This document shows positions 39,325 through 50,300 of a stretch of 64,000 bases of DNA, piece by piece (the stretch's first letter is position 1; every line of letters begins with the position of its first letter). The stretch comes from Pisaster brevispinus (Eukaryota > Echinodermata > Asteroidea > Forcipulatida > Asteriidae), in the NCBI GenBank assembly GCA_023634235.1, contig JAMKCF010000005.1:1403001-1467000 (forward strand), in the 5' to 3' direction. Made by a program: the position numbers and the translations under genes. Under the pieces are notes generated by a model. It searched no databases, was not told the DNA's origin, and saw nothing but the letters and a program-made list of their open reading frames with translations.

Positions 39325-40137
39325 TTTTTGTATTAGTCACGGGAAGAGGGCGCAACATAGACTGGCTTGGAGGGACTGGACAAGTCTGTTAATCTGGATC
39401 AAAAATGGCTTCCAATCTTGATCAAAATGAGGCTAATTTGCATAATGGCATTCAGCAACACTGAGTATGTGTATGGTACCTAAATGTAAGTGATGTTTAC
39501 AAAAATTGTATAATTGTAGAATGTTGTGTTGTGTTGGAAAAGTGTATGCAAGTGATCAATTCTGGCTGTTACCATGGATGCTGGTGTATTTTCCTTCCTC
39601 CATGCTGGTACCCAGTCCGTCTGGCATGTCTGGACACACTGCTAGGAACAGGTGTCCAATGCAGGTTCTGATCAGGTCGGACTGTATCATTTATTTTTGA
39701 TTTGAACTGCAGTGCTGGCCTGTCCAGCTGGACTGTGGAGTTAGTAAGGTAAAATGGAAATCAGCACCCTGGATCCCCTTTGAAACCAGCATTAGAATTA
39801 GCAAGAAGTAAACTGGGTTTTAAAATCTATGGTCATGTATTGTTTTCAGGTTTTTAACTGCTGATCAAAAATAATGCCATCTTTGTTGTCATCGCATAAT
39901 GATGAACTACCTTATGGCTTACAGCACACACAGTTTCTTGAACAATAATCGCCTGTTACATGGCGATTGGCAATCATCGTTTAAGAATTCACAAGGGGGT
40001 AGTCTATGAAACCGTTTGCTCACCAGCAGTTCACATGCGTTTAATTTTTTATTCAGATGTGTGAGTGATACAGATATCTCTTCTCCAGTAATTTGTGTTG
40101 CAATGTCGGCAACTTTGTTCCAACACAAAATCTAGGA
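39325..40137 (+). repeat. Long interspersed repeat, copy 2
   Basis: Same family and orientation as 30425-31640, without the 107-bp internal duplication and without the AAT/TATATAGCGCC insertion. This makes it the simpler reference copy of the pair. Confidence 0.75.
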
Positions 40138-43100
40138 ATGACACTGTTCAAGTGGACTTAAGTAAACTTAAATACTTGGCTAATTATCAGCACGTGGGAC
40201 TGTATAAACTCTGTTTCAAATAAAATACATAAATGGTATTTAATTTTTCCCAATGATTTTCTCAGACTACTTGCCTGTCTAATTAATCACTATGCCAATT
40301 TATATGCATAGATCAATATCATCTACATGTACATGTACTTGGATCAAGGTACAAACTATTGTTATTGGTTTACACAACTACCCTTCAATTGCTTCCCCCC
40401 CCCAAAAAAAAAAAGAAGAAAAAAAAGAAGAAGAATTGTTTTAAAATGCACTGGAGGGAGACAACAAGTGTAAAATGTTTTATGCAAAAGTCATCAGGGG
40501 CTGGTAAGTTTTTAAACATGTCAGCAACAAAAGAAGATTACTGGTATAAATGGCCTCCAAGATGAGCAACTAAATTTAATTGGTATTACATCACATTTGG
40601 AAATCATTACAAATAATCTAACTTGATCAAACATCCCAAGGTGGTACAATGTACAGTAAGATTGTGTTGATCCAGTGGTAAGTTGGACCCTTCTGTTACC
40701 CCTAGAGTACGCACGTATTGTTCCCTGCAATTGCGTCAATGGATAATGATATTAAACACACTGCAAATCACCTTGACACACCATGGGTTCAACATCACAC
40801 CCCTTATGTCTGATGTCATTTGCATATGAATGGGATGGGTGGGTAGTATATTCTGATCACACGTTGCGGGCATTGAGTTTTCTTAACTAGAACAGATTCA
40901 CGCTACTAGACTAGTAATTTTCATGAACATTTAGCTTGCCTACTTGAAAACTGCCTGATACTTATTTTTCATCAAGCACTCAAGATTGACATTGTTAATG
41001 AGTATGTGATGCAACCAGTGATAGAATTGAACACTTGATCAGCTTGCGGCACACTCTGTTTGTTGAATTGACGACGCATACATGTTGTAGTCTTACTGTT
41101 GTGTACACATGTGGGGTGTATACGTATTGACAATGAAGGCAAGCCTTGTCATCAGGAGCATGTAGAAAGACTCGCTCAGATTGACCGTCAGGGAACCTGC
41201 ATCCGTTCAGCTCTTTTCGTCATTCCTGCATCAATGAAAACATCTTAATACTTAATCAAATATACATAAATTATCAGCCACCCATACCGGTTGCAGAGAT
41301 ATCTGTGGTTTAAACACCTTTCTAGGTTAATTCCATACGGTCAGTTGACTCTTTTCTTATCGAGTTGAAAGAAACCTAGGATTGTAGGTTGTGCAGTCTG
41401 CCGAAACCGTGAGTATGTTTTGCTGCTGTTAGTTTACATTTGTGTTGACTTAATGTCTGCAGGGAAAGATAATCCCAGCCTCTCAGTTCAGAGTTAATAT
41501 TTGGATGATACTACTTATGCCTTCAATTTGATATTGGTCAGATAATGCAATTGAACTGTTTATCAAGCACAAATTGCCCAATGTATTTTTTATTAATTTT
41601 TTTGTCCTGTTTTATTTACAGTTTTGAAAAGTGATTATTATTATTATTAAGTTTTGCAAATGTGTGATTTTGTGATCAAATACACCAGCAGTATGCAATA
41701 AATCTGTACTCTTTCAACAAATTTATACGTACTTCATGAAAAAAATTAGTTTGAAAGAAAATTCCAATATCATATTTTAAAAAATTGTTTGAAGATTTTG
41801 TGCACACCTCACATATGTTCATGTGGGTGTATACTACAGGAGCCATGACTTCACACTTAATTAAATTTCTGTATTTCATTTGTATTTCACTGGTTACTAT
41901 GGATACTATGTCCGTATGTACCCATATTTTACTGCTCATTAAATCTTTGATAGGAATTACATTGTGTGAGTAGTTAAATATTTGAAGGACTTGGAAATGA
42001 AATAATATTTTAGCTAAGTTAACGTTCACATACATGTAGCTGTGGTTGGGGAATCTGCTGTGTAGACAGCAGTTCTCACATGTAGGGCCTTGTTGTAGTG
42101 TGCAATATGCGTAAATAACGCAAGACTTTACATGGTTGTACATAGTCTGCACAGTCTGTTGTGAATAATGTTATAAATTATGCTGTTGGTTTTAGATTTT
42201 GTCTTGTCATGAGAAGGGAAGGTAATATTTGATATTTTGTGTTGATAATCTTACTTGGATATGATACAGTCACTCTTTCCTGTCATATCAGATACCTTTG
42301 ACACTAAATGAAATCCTTCATGTTAACATAGAGCAAGGATAGTTACTTGATCTATGATGTTACTAATGTTTGAGATGCCTCATGGTTAATGACAGGAAGG
42401 ATATGAGGAGTTGTGGACAAATTTTGACCAAGGAGATGATCCATTATGTGTTTTGTTCATACATACAATCAATTTTGGGAAAAGAAGGCCAATGGTGACT
42501 TGGTTACACATTGTTTTAATTAAAACCTGAAGGTAAAATGTCTGTTGTGCATACTTACGTGTAAGTGTCAATAAGCTGAAACTTGAGCCCAAGCCGAGGC
42601 TTGTAAAAGAACACTAATAATGTACTTTTAAAGTGCTTAAAATAAATAGTTTCAGATGAAATTATGACCTTTTCCCAACAAATCTTCGATTTTTATTGTA
42701 TTTGATCAGTGACAAAATACAGCTGATCTATAAAAAAAATATATAAATTTGTCAAATATCATTTTGTCACTGTTTTCACGAAGAGCCACACTTGTCAAAA
42801 GGTGTGGTTGAGATAACATTTGCATTTTGCAAATAGCTCAAAAACTGCAAATCTGCAATCTGCAACACTGTTTGCAGTTTAAGACCTCTCATATGGTTCT
42901 GTAAAAGTTTAACCTCTCCATCAACTAACTATTTTGTTTTAAAGTATTGGCTAACTGCCATAGTAAATAGTGAAAGATACATGTGTAGGCCTATGTGTCT
43001 CGTCGTGAAACCACAAAAGTGAAATGACCTTATACACCCATCTAAATGCCTTTTTTTTACATGGGAAAGGGATGCGCATGTCATGTGAGCATGAGCACAC

Positions 43101-43435
43101 CGACATATGTAGCTCTTCATGACGCCATAAAAACGATCTGACCTACATCTACGCTCTTCTGTTGCAGTGTATTACATGCATCACAGAGTGGCTCTTTCCG
43201 TGAAAATGCAAAATGCAAAGAGATATTCCTTCCTGTGCTCATCAATAATTTTAACATGAGGCTCTTTGTGAAATCGGTGACTGTTTCTGTGCTACAAAAG
43301 ACACTAGATCGGTAGGAATCTGAAACAAAACAGTTTGTTGGTACAAATTCTGTGATACTTAGAGGGTATTCTTTCACTTCATGTGCAACATGCATTGTGC
43401 ACAAACCAATACCAAGTCAATAGTTTAATCTTCAA
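40138..43435. other. Non-coding stretch without recognised genes
   Basis: AT-rich. An AAG/A-rich tract lies at about 40395-40436. The open frame on the minus strand at 41676-42152 is long for this base composition but has no recognisable features and low-complexity codon content. Nothing else named. Confidence 0.45.
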
Positions 43436-43775
43436 CAGGGCTCGAAATTTACACTGGACCGCAGGCCCGAGGCCAGTGTTCTTAGCATTGGTCCAGTGAA
43501 TGTAAGACTGAAAAAGTCTGATAGTCTTGTGCTTTTTAATCATAATACCTCACCTCATCTTTGATGTGACAATTTATGTTCAAATGTTGACTTTGAGTCA
43601 GTTGAGTATGGAAGTATAACCAATAAGATAAAACAAGAGCAGTTAATTGTGACACTGTGTAGAAAGTTTTTTTCTCATAATACGATTCTGGTCTTGTTAT
43701 AAATTTTCTGGTCCAGTAGAAATTTTGAACTATAAGCTCTGCAGTCTTGTTGATTTTGTCACCAAATTCGAGCCC
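43436..43775 (+). mobile_element. Inverted-repeat element with CAGGGCTCGAAATTT end
   Basis: Starts CAGGGCTCGAAATTTACACTGG and ends CACCAAATTCGAGCCC; the terminal repeats share GGGCTCGAA.TTT. GGTCCAGT and CTGGTCC/CTGGTCTTG motifs lie near both ends. TTCAA lies just before the left end and two bases after the right end, a possible 5-bp target duplication. Confidence 0.75.
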
Positions 43776-43890
43776 TTTTCAATAATTACTACTAACAGCC
43801 AGAAAGTACTGTCAATTAAACTAAAGCAAGAATGTCATTGACTTGAAACAATGAGTGTCCTAGTACAAATCGGTCATAATTATTCAGATT

Positions 43891-43930
43891 AATCTAATCT
43901 AATCTAATCTAATCTAATCTAATCTAATCA
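43891..43930 (+). repeat. (AATCT)n microsatellite
   Basis: Seven perfect AATCT units at 43891-43925, then AATCA. Confidence 0.97.
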
Positions 43931-44826
43931 TTTATTGTTTTATGTTTTAAGTGCACCACATAAAATTATCTCTGCACACTTTACACCTGTATAAAGAACC
44001 CTTTCCATTACAAACAGTACCAGTTAACAGTTAGATTGGTAAAAAGTCAACAACTAAAGTAAACAACGACTACCATAATAACACAAAACATTGAGTTTTA
44101 ACCATTGCTGCATGAGTGTTTAATGGAAGATCATTTCATACCATGGGAGCAACAATAGAATGTATGATTACCATAATAGGTGGAGGCTCCAGACAAAAAT
44201 TACTTCTTGTTGATCTCTGAGAACACAGAGACCAACCGGAAGTAAAGATTTGCCCTTCTTGACACGTTTTATTATATTTAATAGTGGCTTACTCTTTGCA
44301 GTAGTTTCAACATCCTATAAAAGTTTGGCATCACACATGTCAAAAAGCAACTATTTTTAACTGGGGGGGGGGGGACTTTTTAGATATACATGTGTGGATA
44401 TACTTTTAAAGACTAACATTGGCCACATAAGGCCTGCTTTTAGCACCTGAAGCTTTGCATTAGTTTGCTGACAAAAAGCTTCCTTACTTTGACCATGCTT
44501 TGACTTAATCTTCAACCCCTGTCATCACCCATAGATGTACTAGGCGCCTTAATACACCTTGACCCCAACTAGTGAGCTCAAAATAGTCTTGAGACTATAG
44601 ACAATGCGGCTGATGACGCTTGCCATTTACCTAATAATGAACTATATATTTGTATGTTAATTGTGTGAATCATTTCAGAGTTTTAACTTTAAAGACAATA
44701 CAAATATTGCATCAAGTTTCTTTTGAAAAAAATATAAATTTTGAAAAGCCTTTGAGTTAAGAGCTTGAAACTAATTTGTTTTAATTTGATTTGATGTATT
44801 CATTTTTTTGCACTTTTATTTTGCAG

Positions 44827-45005
44827 ACTACAGAGAAAATACATTAAAATTCATAGATGATAGACAGATAATCAGAAAACATGCAAAGAAACAAAAAGAA
44901 ACGTTCACCAAGGATTGCACCAAAAAGTCAAAGACTTATTTCCATTGTGTCCCTCTGAATAAAAGCAAAAACAGGGCACAGTCAATACCATGTTTGAGAC
45001 AGTAA
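44827..45005 (+). CDS. Possible terminal exon of an unidentified basic protein
   Basis: A strong acceptor (TTTTTTTGCACTTTTATTTTGCAG ending at 44826) is followed by an open frame, DYRENTLKFIDDRQIIRKHA..., to TAA at 45003-45005. It is about 59 residues and rich in Lys, Arg and Asp. I do not recognise the family. The acceptor and the charged, coding-like composition support an exon; without a partner exon or homologue this is weak. Confidence 0.3.
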
Positions 45006-45080
45006 ACTTGAAGGACTACAGCAAAATACAAGCAAATACAGGATGGGACTCAAAATGCAATCTACAAAAGCACAAAAGTT

Positions 45081-45353
45081 TTAAGGCCTGGTATAGCCCA
45101 TATTTAGAATAGAGAAGCTGTTGTTCAATTTAAGGTCAATGACTAATAATAATATTTTAAAAACACTTTCAGACATTAATACTGAGTCCAAGTGGTCATC
45201 ACTCTCAATCTTATCTTTGGGATGTGAGTTTCTTGAGATGAAAACAATGTCCTTCACAGCTTCTTGTGTAATAATTACTCCTTGGTTTTCTATAAACATT
45301 CCAACAAGCAAGGTCTGGTTGATTAGTACATGGCAGTTGTACCATCTCAACAC
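45081..45353 (-). CDS. Coding-like segment, unknown, possible exon
   Basis: On the minus strand an acceptor-like ...TATACTGGCCCTGCAG is followed by an open frame beginning VLRWYNCHVLINQTLLVGMF and continuing about 90 codons to a stop at 45081. Residue composition is mixed and protein-like in the first 55 residues. No family recognised. It is convergent with the plus-strand candidate at 44827-45005. Confidence 0.22.
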   Translation of the reverse strand: MLRWYNCHVLINQTLLVGMFIENQGVIITQEAVKDIVFISRNSHPKDKIESDDHLDSVLMSESVFKILLLVIDLKLNNSFSILNMGYTRP

Positions 45354-45565
45354 CTGCAGGGCCAGTATACATAACAGAAACCAAGACATGTCTTCACTTC
45401 TCCCTCAACTGTAGCGTAGGACTGTAATGATAACCTCCCCCCCCCCAATGAAACACCTGAACATCAAAGGGGTGAACTAAACAAGTAATCCATTAAGGCT
45501 GGCGGCAATTGGCTATGGCTAGACAAGGCAAAATGACTAGCACCATCAGCACTTGATGACCTTTA

Positions 45566-46287
45566 CACCGCGTTTACACTAGATCCAGAAAGGTGGATTG
45601 AGATCCGGCATTTTTTTAACGACCGCAGATCAAGATCCTGTGTCGCGTTTACACCAGCACTTGATCCGGCTCCGATCCCACTTTTGAACCGGATGTATAT
45701 TGGTCATGACGTCACCGCTCCTCACAAAGAGCTCAAAGGTCACGACTACAGCGCGCCACTTCTAGAAATAATCGTTATCAATGCGAAGGTAGAATGCAGA
45801 AAATACAGTACAGCAAATGATACGGATAACAACGACCATGCAGGTAGAATTATTTTGTAGATGGGAGTTAACAAAATACAGCAACAAGGCAAGCTCCGAA
45901 CGTAACATGTATGTATAAGGACGCTGAAAACAACAAAACGTTTCACACACAGTCCATGTGCACACAGCACACACACAAAATATAAACAGCGACGGGTGTC
46001 CCCCAAAGCACAGGCAAAAAGCGCGCCATTCGTAACGAAACCGGAAATGACCACATCAAATTGCGGTGTCTGATCCACCTTTGCGTTTACACTTGTATTT
46101 GGAATCCACTTTGCCGGATCTGATCCACCAATTGCCGGATTCAACCCTCCTCGAAAGGTGGATTAAAATTGCCGGATCTTGAACCGGGTCTGATCCGGCT
46201 TTTTTGCGTTTACACTAGCCGTTAATCCACATTGCCGGATCAGACCCGGGTCTGATCCACCTTTCTGGATCTAGTGTAAACGGGGTC
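45566..46287. mobile_element. MITE with GCGTTTACACT ends (copy 2, 722 bp)
   Basis: The left end CACCGCGTTTACACTAGATCC and right end GGATCTAGTGTAAACGGGGTC continue as inverted repeats through AGAAAGGTGGAT. Both ends are flanked by TTA (45563-45565; 46288-46290), consistent with a 3-bp target duplication as in PIF/Harbinger elements. The interior repeats TTGCCGGATC and GATCCAC many times. Open frames inside it are by-products of the repeats. Confidence 0.82.
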
Positions 46288-46480
46288 TTAGTGAAGGGGT
46301 GAACCTATTAATGCTTATATGGTCTCAAGACATTGCTGTGTTAAGATACACTTTAAATGTGCCAGATCCCTAGATTGCACCAAAAGCAAAGAGCAAGGAC
46401 CAGCTGGTTGCAGGAATCCGTGATTTTAGATTTCATTATTCTAGTAATCACAGTTTGTAACAACGGGGCTGTGTTCATTT

Positions 46481-46624
46481 ATTGGGGGTTTCGGCCATCA
46501 GCCGAAACCACCTTTGTTTTCGTCGAGATTTTTATTTTATTTCACTATTATTATTGGGGGTTTCGGCCATCGGCCGAAACCACCTTTGTTTTCGTCGAGA
46601 TTTTTATTTTATTTCACTATTATT
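46481..46624 (+). repeat. Two tandem 72-bp units each with a GGTTTCGGCC hairpin
   Basis: Units 46481-46552 and 46553-46624 differ at very few positions. Each holds GGTTTCGGCC-ATC-GGCCGAAACC (one mismatch in unit 1) followed by CACCTTTGTTTTCGTCGAG. The near identity indicates a recent duplication. Confidence 0.95.
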
Positions 46625-46625
46625 A

Positions 46626-47313
46626 TTATACTTCTTTCCGAAAAAGTCTCATAGCATTTACACGTGACATTTGTTACCGTTCGATCTCAGGAACTACAGT
46701 CTTAAAAGACACAAACAATACATCAAATAAAGCCTGTACTCTAACTTAGATCAAGCAGCAGTTTGACCGAGGGTTTTTAATCCTTTGTTGACGATATTAA
46801 CGATTTAAAAACACGTATCGTCAACAAAGCACGATCGTCTTGTGTGTGTACATTGCACGTAATTCACACTGTACATCGCATACGGCCATACCCACACAGA
46901 GCCCATTGTCCACACGCGTGGCATCGTTCGACCTTTGTACCGTTCATTTTGGTTGACTACTTCGCTTCTGCAGTTAATGGTGAACCTGTATAGCGCCCTC
47001 TTGTTTGTGGAGAGTCCTCGAACTATTAAATACGGAAGCGTTTGGGGATATTAGTAGCGGTTTGTTCTCACGCAATTTCAATGCATTCTCCCACCACCAT
47101 CAACATTGACAACAAAGCCGAAACCCCAGTGTTTGTTCGTTACAAACTCGTTTCTAGTTATACTTCTTTCCGAAAAAGTCTCATAGCATTTACACGTGAA
47201 ATTTGTTACCGTTCGATCTCAGGAACTACAGTCTTAAAAGACACAAACAATACATCAAATGAAAGCCTGTGCTCTAACTTAGATCAAGCAGCAGTTCTAT
47301 CGAGGATTTTTAA
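46626..47313 (+). repeat. Direct repeats of about 150 bp separated by 380 bp
   Basis: 46626-46775 and 47158-47313 both read TTATACTTCTTTCCGAAAAAG...GTTACCGTTCGATCTCAGG...ACACAAACAATACATCAAAT and stay nearly identical through TTAGATCAAGCAGCAGTT. GCCGAAACC lies upstream of both copies. The region looks like a segmental duplication of a repeat unit; no retroviral features lie between. Confidence 0.85.
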
Positions 47314-50300
47314 TTACTTTTGTTACTCTATCAGTATTCTTTGCTTGAGGTTCCAGCACTCTCAAAGCCTTAGTTTAAGATTACAGATCTGTTTTCATCA
47401 TGTATTCTGTTATCTTAGCTCTGCTTCCTGCAAAGAAAAGGTCACAAAAATTATGGAAATCTGAAACTTGTTTCACACATTGATGTGTAATTCCTTTAAC
47501 TCATGCAAGAAATCCTGTCGGCATAAAAACAAAATCACAATCCCAGAGGACTGAAATGAGGGAGTAAGTTGCTACAATGTGACCTGGTCAGTTACAGAAC
47601 TGCTAAAAGAGTTGCGCTAACCATAAACTAATGGATTATTTTGAGATTTGTGAGTCACTGTTGTACGGGATGTGAGGTGTAATTGGGTATCAGAGTGAGG
47701 TGGAGATCAGTATACAAGTAGAGAGAACCCTGGGCTGAGTTTTCAGAACTGTGACAGAGTTGGAAGGAAGTTTATGCTAAGCTTTTTGTTAGATCTGTGT
47801 AGTTTAGACAGGAGGGTTGATTGTGACATTGAGGTTGAATCTGGCTTGGTTCTTGATTAGCATTTTCACATGATGGGTTACACAGGATGGACACAGCAGC
47901 CAAAGGTAAAGATTCTTCAGTGCAGATTGAACATTCTTAGATTTGTCTGATTTTTATTTCTTGCAGTTATTTTAATCTGGTCAAAATCTGTAGCACTTTT
48001 ATTGATATTGTTTGGTGAGATATTTACATTTTTGTAAATAAATCCCATTCAAAGTGTTAAATCCCCCAAACTTCTTAAGATCTAAACGCAGGATGTTGTC
48101 CATTTCTGTGGAGAGTGATTTTTTAAAAACAATACTAAAATGCAAAGCAAAAAAGGGACACAAATAATGTTTACACCTGCCATGGCAAAATACTCCATTT
48201 GGAACCATCAAGATGGAATATACTAGGAGCATCTTGCTTAAAGTGCAAATAAACTTGAAGGTTACAATTTATATATGTCAATTAAGGCAGTTACCCATCT
48301 GAGATAATTACCAATCTACTGTGGCTTTAGAGAAGTGTTAAATACTTCATTGTGCGTTTACTTTTAAATACGGTATACAATTGCTGCAAACAATAAGTGT
48401 TGAGTTTATTGCATTGGTGGTAACAAAGTGCTTGACTGTGAAATCCCTAGGTTGTAAGGTATGCATGTAGGTATACCATTAATTAAAAGTTGTTCTCTTT
48501 GAATTGGTTTGTGCTGTGTGATTTCTTCAGAGCATGCTACTTTCCCTAGTCAGTGTAACTGAGAATGCTTCTCACTTAAATTCTATGCTGGTGAGTGTTG
48601 GATGTCAAGAAGCTATGATGAGAAGTGATGTTTTTCTTCAGATGGATGGATGGATGATTGGAGGTGTAGTTGCCTGCTTGAATCAACAAATCTTATACCT
48701 CAGGGTGATGTTCTTCTGTAAAGAGCACCAGCTTGGATTAGAACCAAATTGAAATGGAATTCTTTGCTTGGTATTACTCCTATTTCAGGGAGACATTCAT
48801 TTCATGCGTCACATAGCCTGGTGAATGTTAAAGGGGATCTATTATATATAAAACGGTGGTACATGTAGCAAAACAATGCATTCAGACTTTATGTTGCAAG
48901 CTGATCTAAGTTATAAATTATCTTTCTCAAATTGCAAGAAAGAATACTAGGGTGAAGGGGATTTTTGGGGTTAATTTCCTTTTAAAGTCCTGAAACATTT
49001 TGTTGTTGGAATGTTTTTTGTGTGTTAATATGACACGTAATAATGTGACTTTGCATATTAAGTGTGCTAACTGAAACGAGTCCTTTCCCATAAAATCCCT
49101 CGTGTTCAAAATAATTCCCTAGTTACATGTACCAGCACTATAGTGACATTTGGGACTATGAAAATAAATAGAAAATGGGCGTAACTGGTTGAATGTTGGA
49201 ATGAAGTGATGATCATGCTTCAGTCAGAATATCCTGTTGAATCAGGATAAAATGTTCCTCAGTGAATCAGGGTGGAAGTCTTGGAGATGACAAACACTTG
49301 TGCCCCTGTGTCCTTGTTCATTATCAATTCATGTTTGGCATACTGACTCTGCCACTCACATGACTTGTCGTTGAGAGAGATACTAAAACAGCCATTCTTG
49401 TTCCCAGTGGTGTAAAATTTTGCCGTGCCATCCCCCAGGCTGTAGAATAGCAAACCCATACGTCAGCCTGTGCAGAAATGCATTATCTATTGGCACTGTA
49501 CTTGGTCATCATTATCCTCTGAATCATTAAGTTAGTTCTGTCAAAAAAGATAAGTGAATGCATAAAGAACAACTGTTGCATTGATGTAAGTAAGATTGGG
49601 AAGGGGTGTGGGTGTGGGCTTCAAACATGCACTGTACCATTGGATATTGCATATCATGAAATGATCAAATTTAAGAAGATTTGAGTAGTCTTGATTCAGT
49701 ACATGTTAATAAGTTTCTACAATACTTTAATACAAACTTGATAATCCTTTTAAAAAAGTATGTATATTTCTGAACAATAGTGAGTTTATTGTTTAACCTA
49801 CCTCTTTTTGCTTAGTATTATTATTATTGTTTATTATTAGTACAGATCAGCTGATTTCACATAAAAAGATTGTACTTTTATAAAATAAAAAAGGGACTTT
49901 TTGTACCATTTTTGTTTAACGATAATATTACCATAAAAAAGTAAGCATATTTGAGATCTACCAATTATTCGTAAAGTGAATCTGGTTGCAAAACACACTA
50001 TATTTTTTAACCAGTGTACTCAGTACATAGAGTGCGCTCAGTGAGAAATGAACAATCAAATGTTGTTTATACTGTTTGCACTGTATTGAATATGCAAATG
50101 ATTGAGCCATCCCTAATGCCACTGGGAAATCAGTCTCAGCTTCCATTCATGGAAGGCAATTTATGCAACTCAAGGACAACAGTGCGTGTTCACAACAACC
50201 AAAGGCGCAATAATATTATACATGTAGGTATAGTCACTATGGTTTGTACACAACTCACATATTTTTCTTGCATGAACTTGCAACCTTCAAACCCTCAAAA

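Noticed and set aside
41676..42152. 158-codon open frame on the minus strand
   Set aside because: AT-rich with no recognisable motif or splice support; frames this long occur by chance in a 64-kb window.
45746..46144. 132-codon open frame on the minus strand
   Set aside because: It falls inside the GCGTTTACACT MITE, and its C-terminal third is translated repeat modules.
46357..46749. 130-codon frame with a duplicated peptide
   Set aside because: The duplication is simply the 72-bp tandem DNA repeat; no domain is recognisable.
46626..47313. LTR retrotransposon (direct repeats)
   Set aside because: Only about 380 bp separate the repeats, with no primer-binding site, polypurine tract or reverse transcriptase; a local duplication explains it better.
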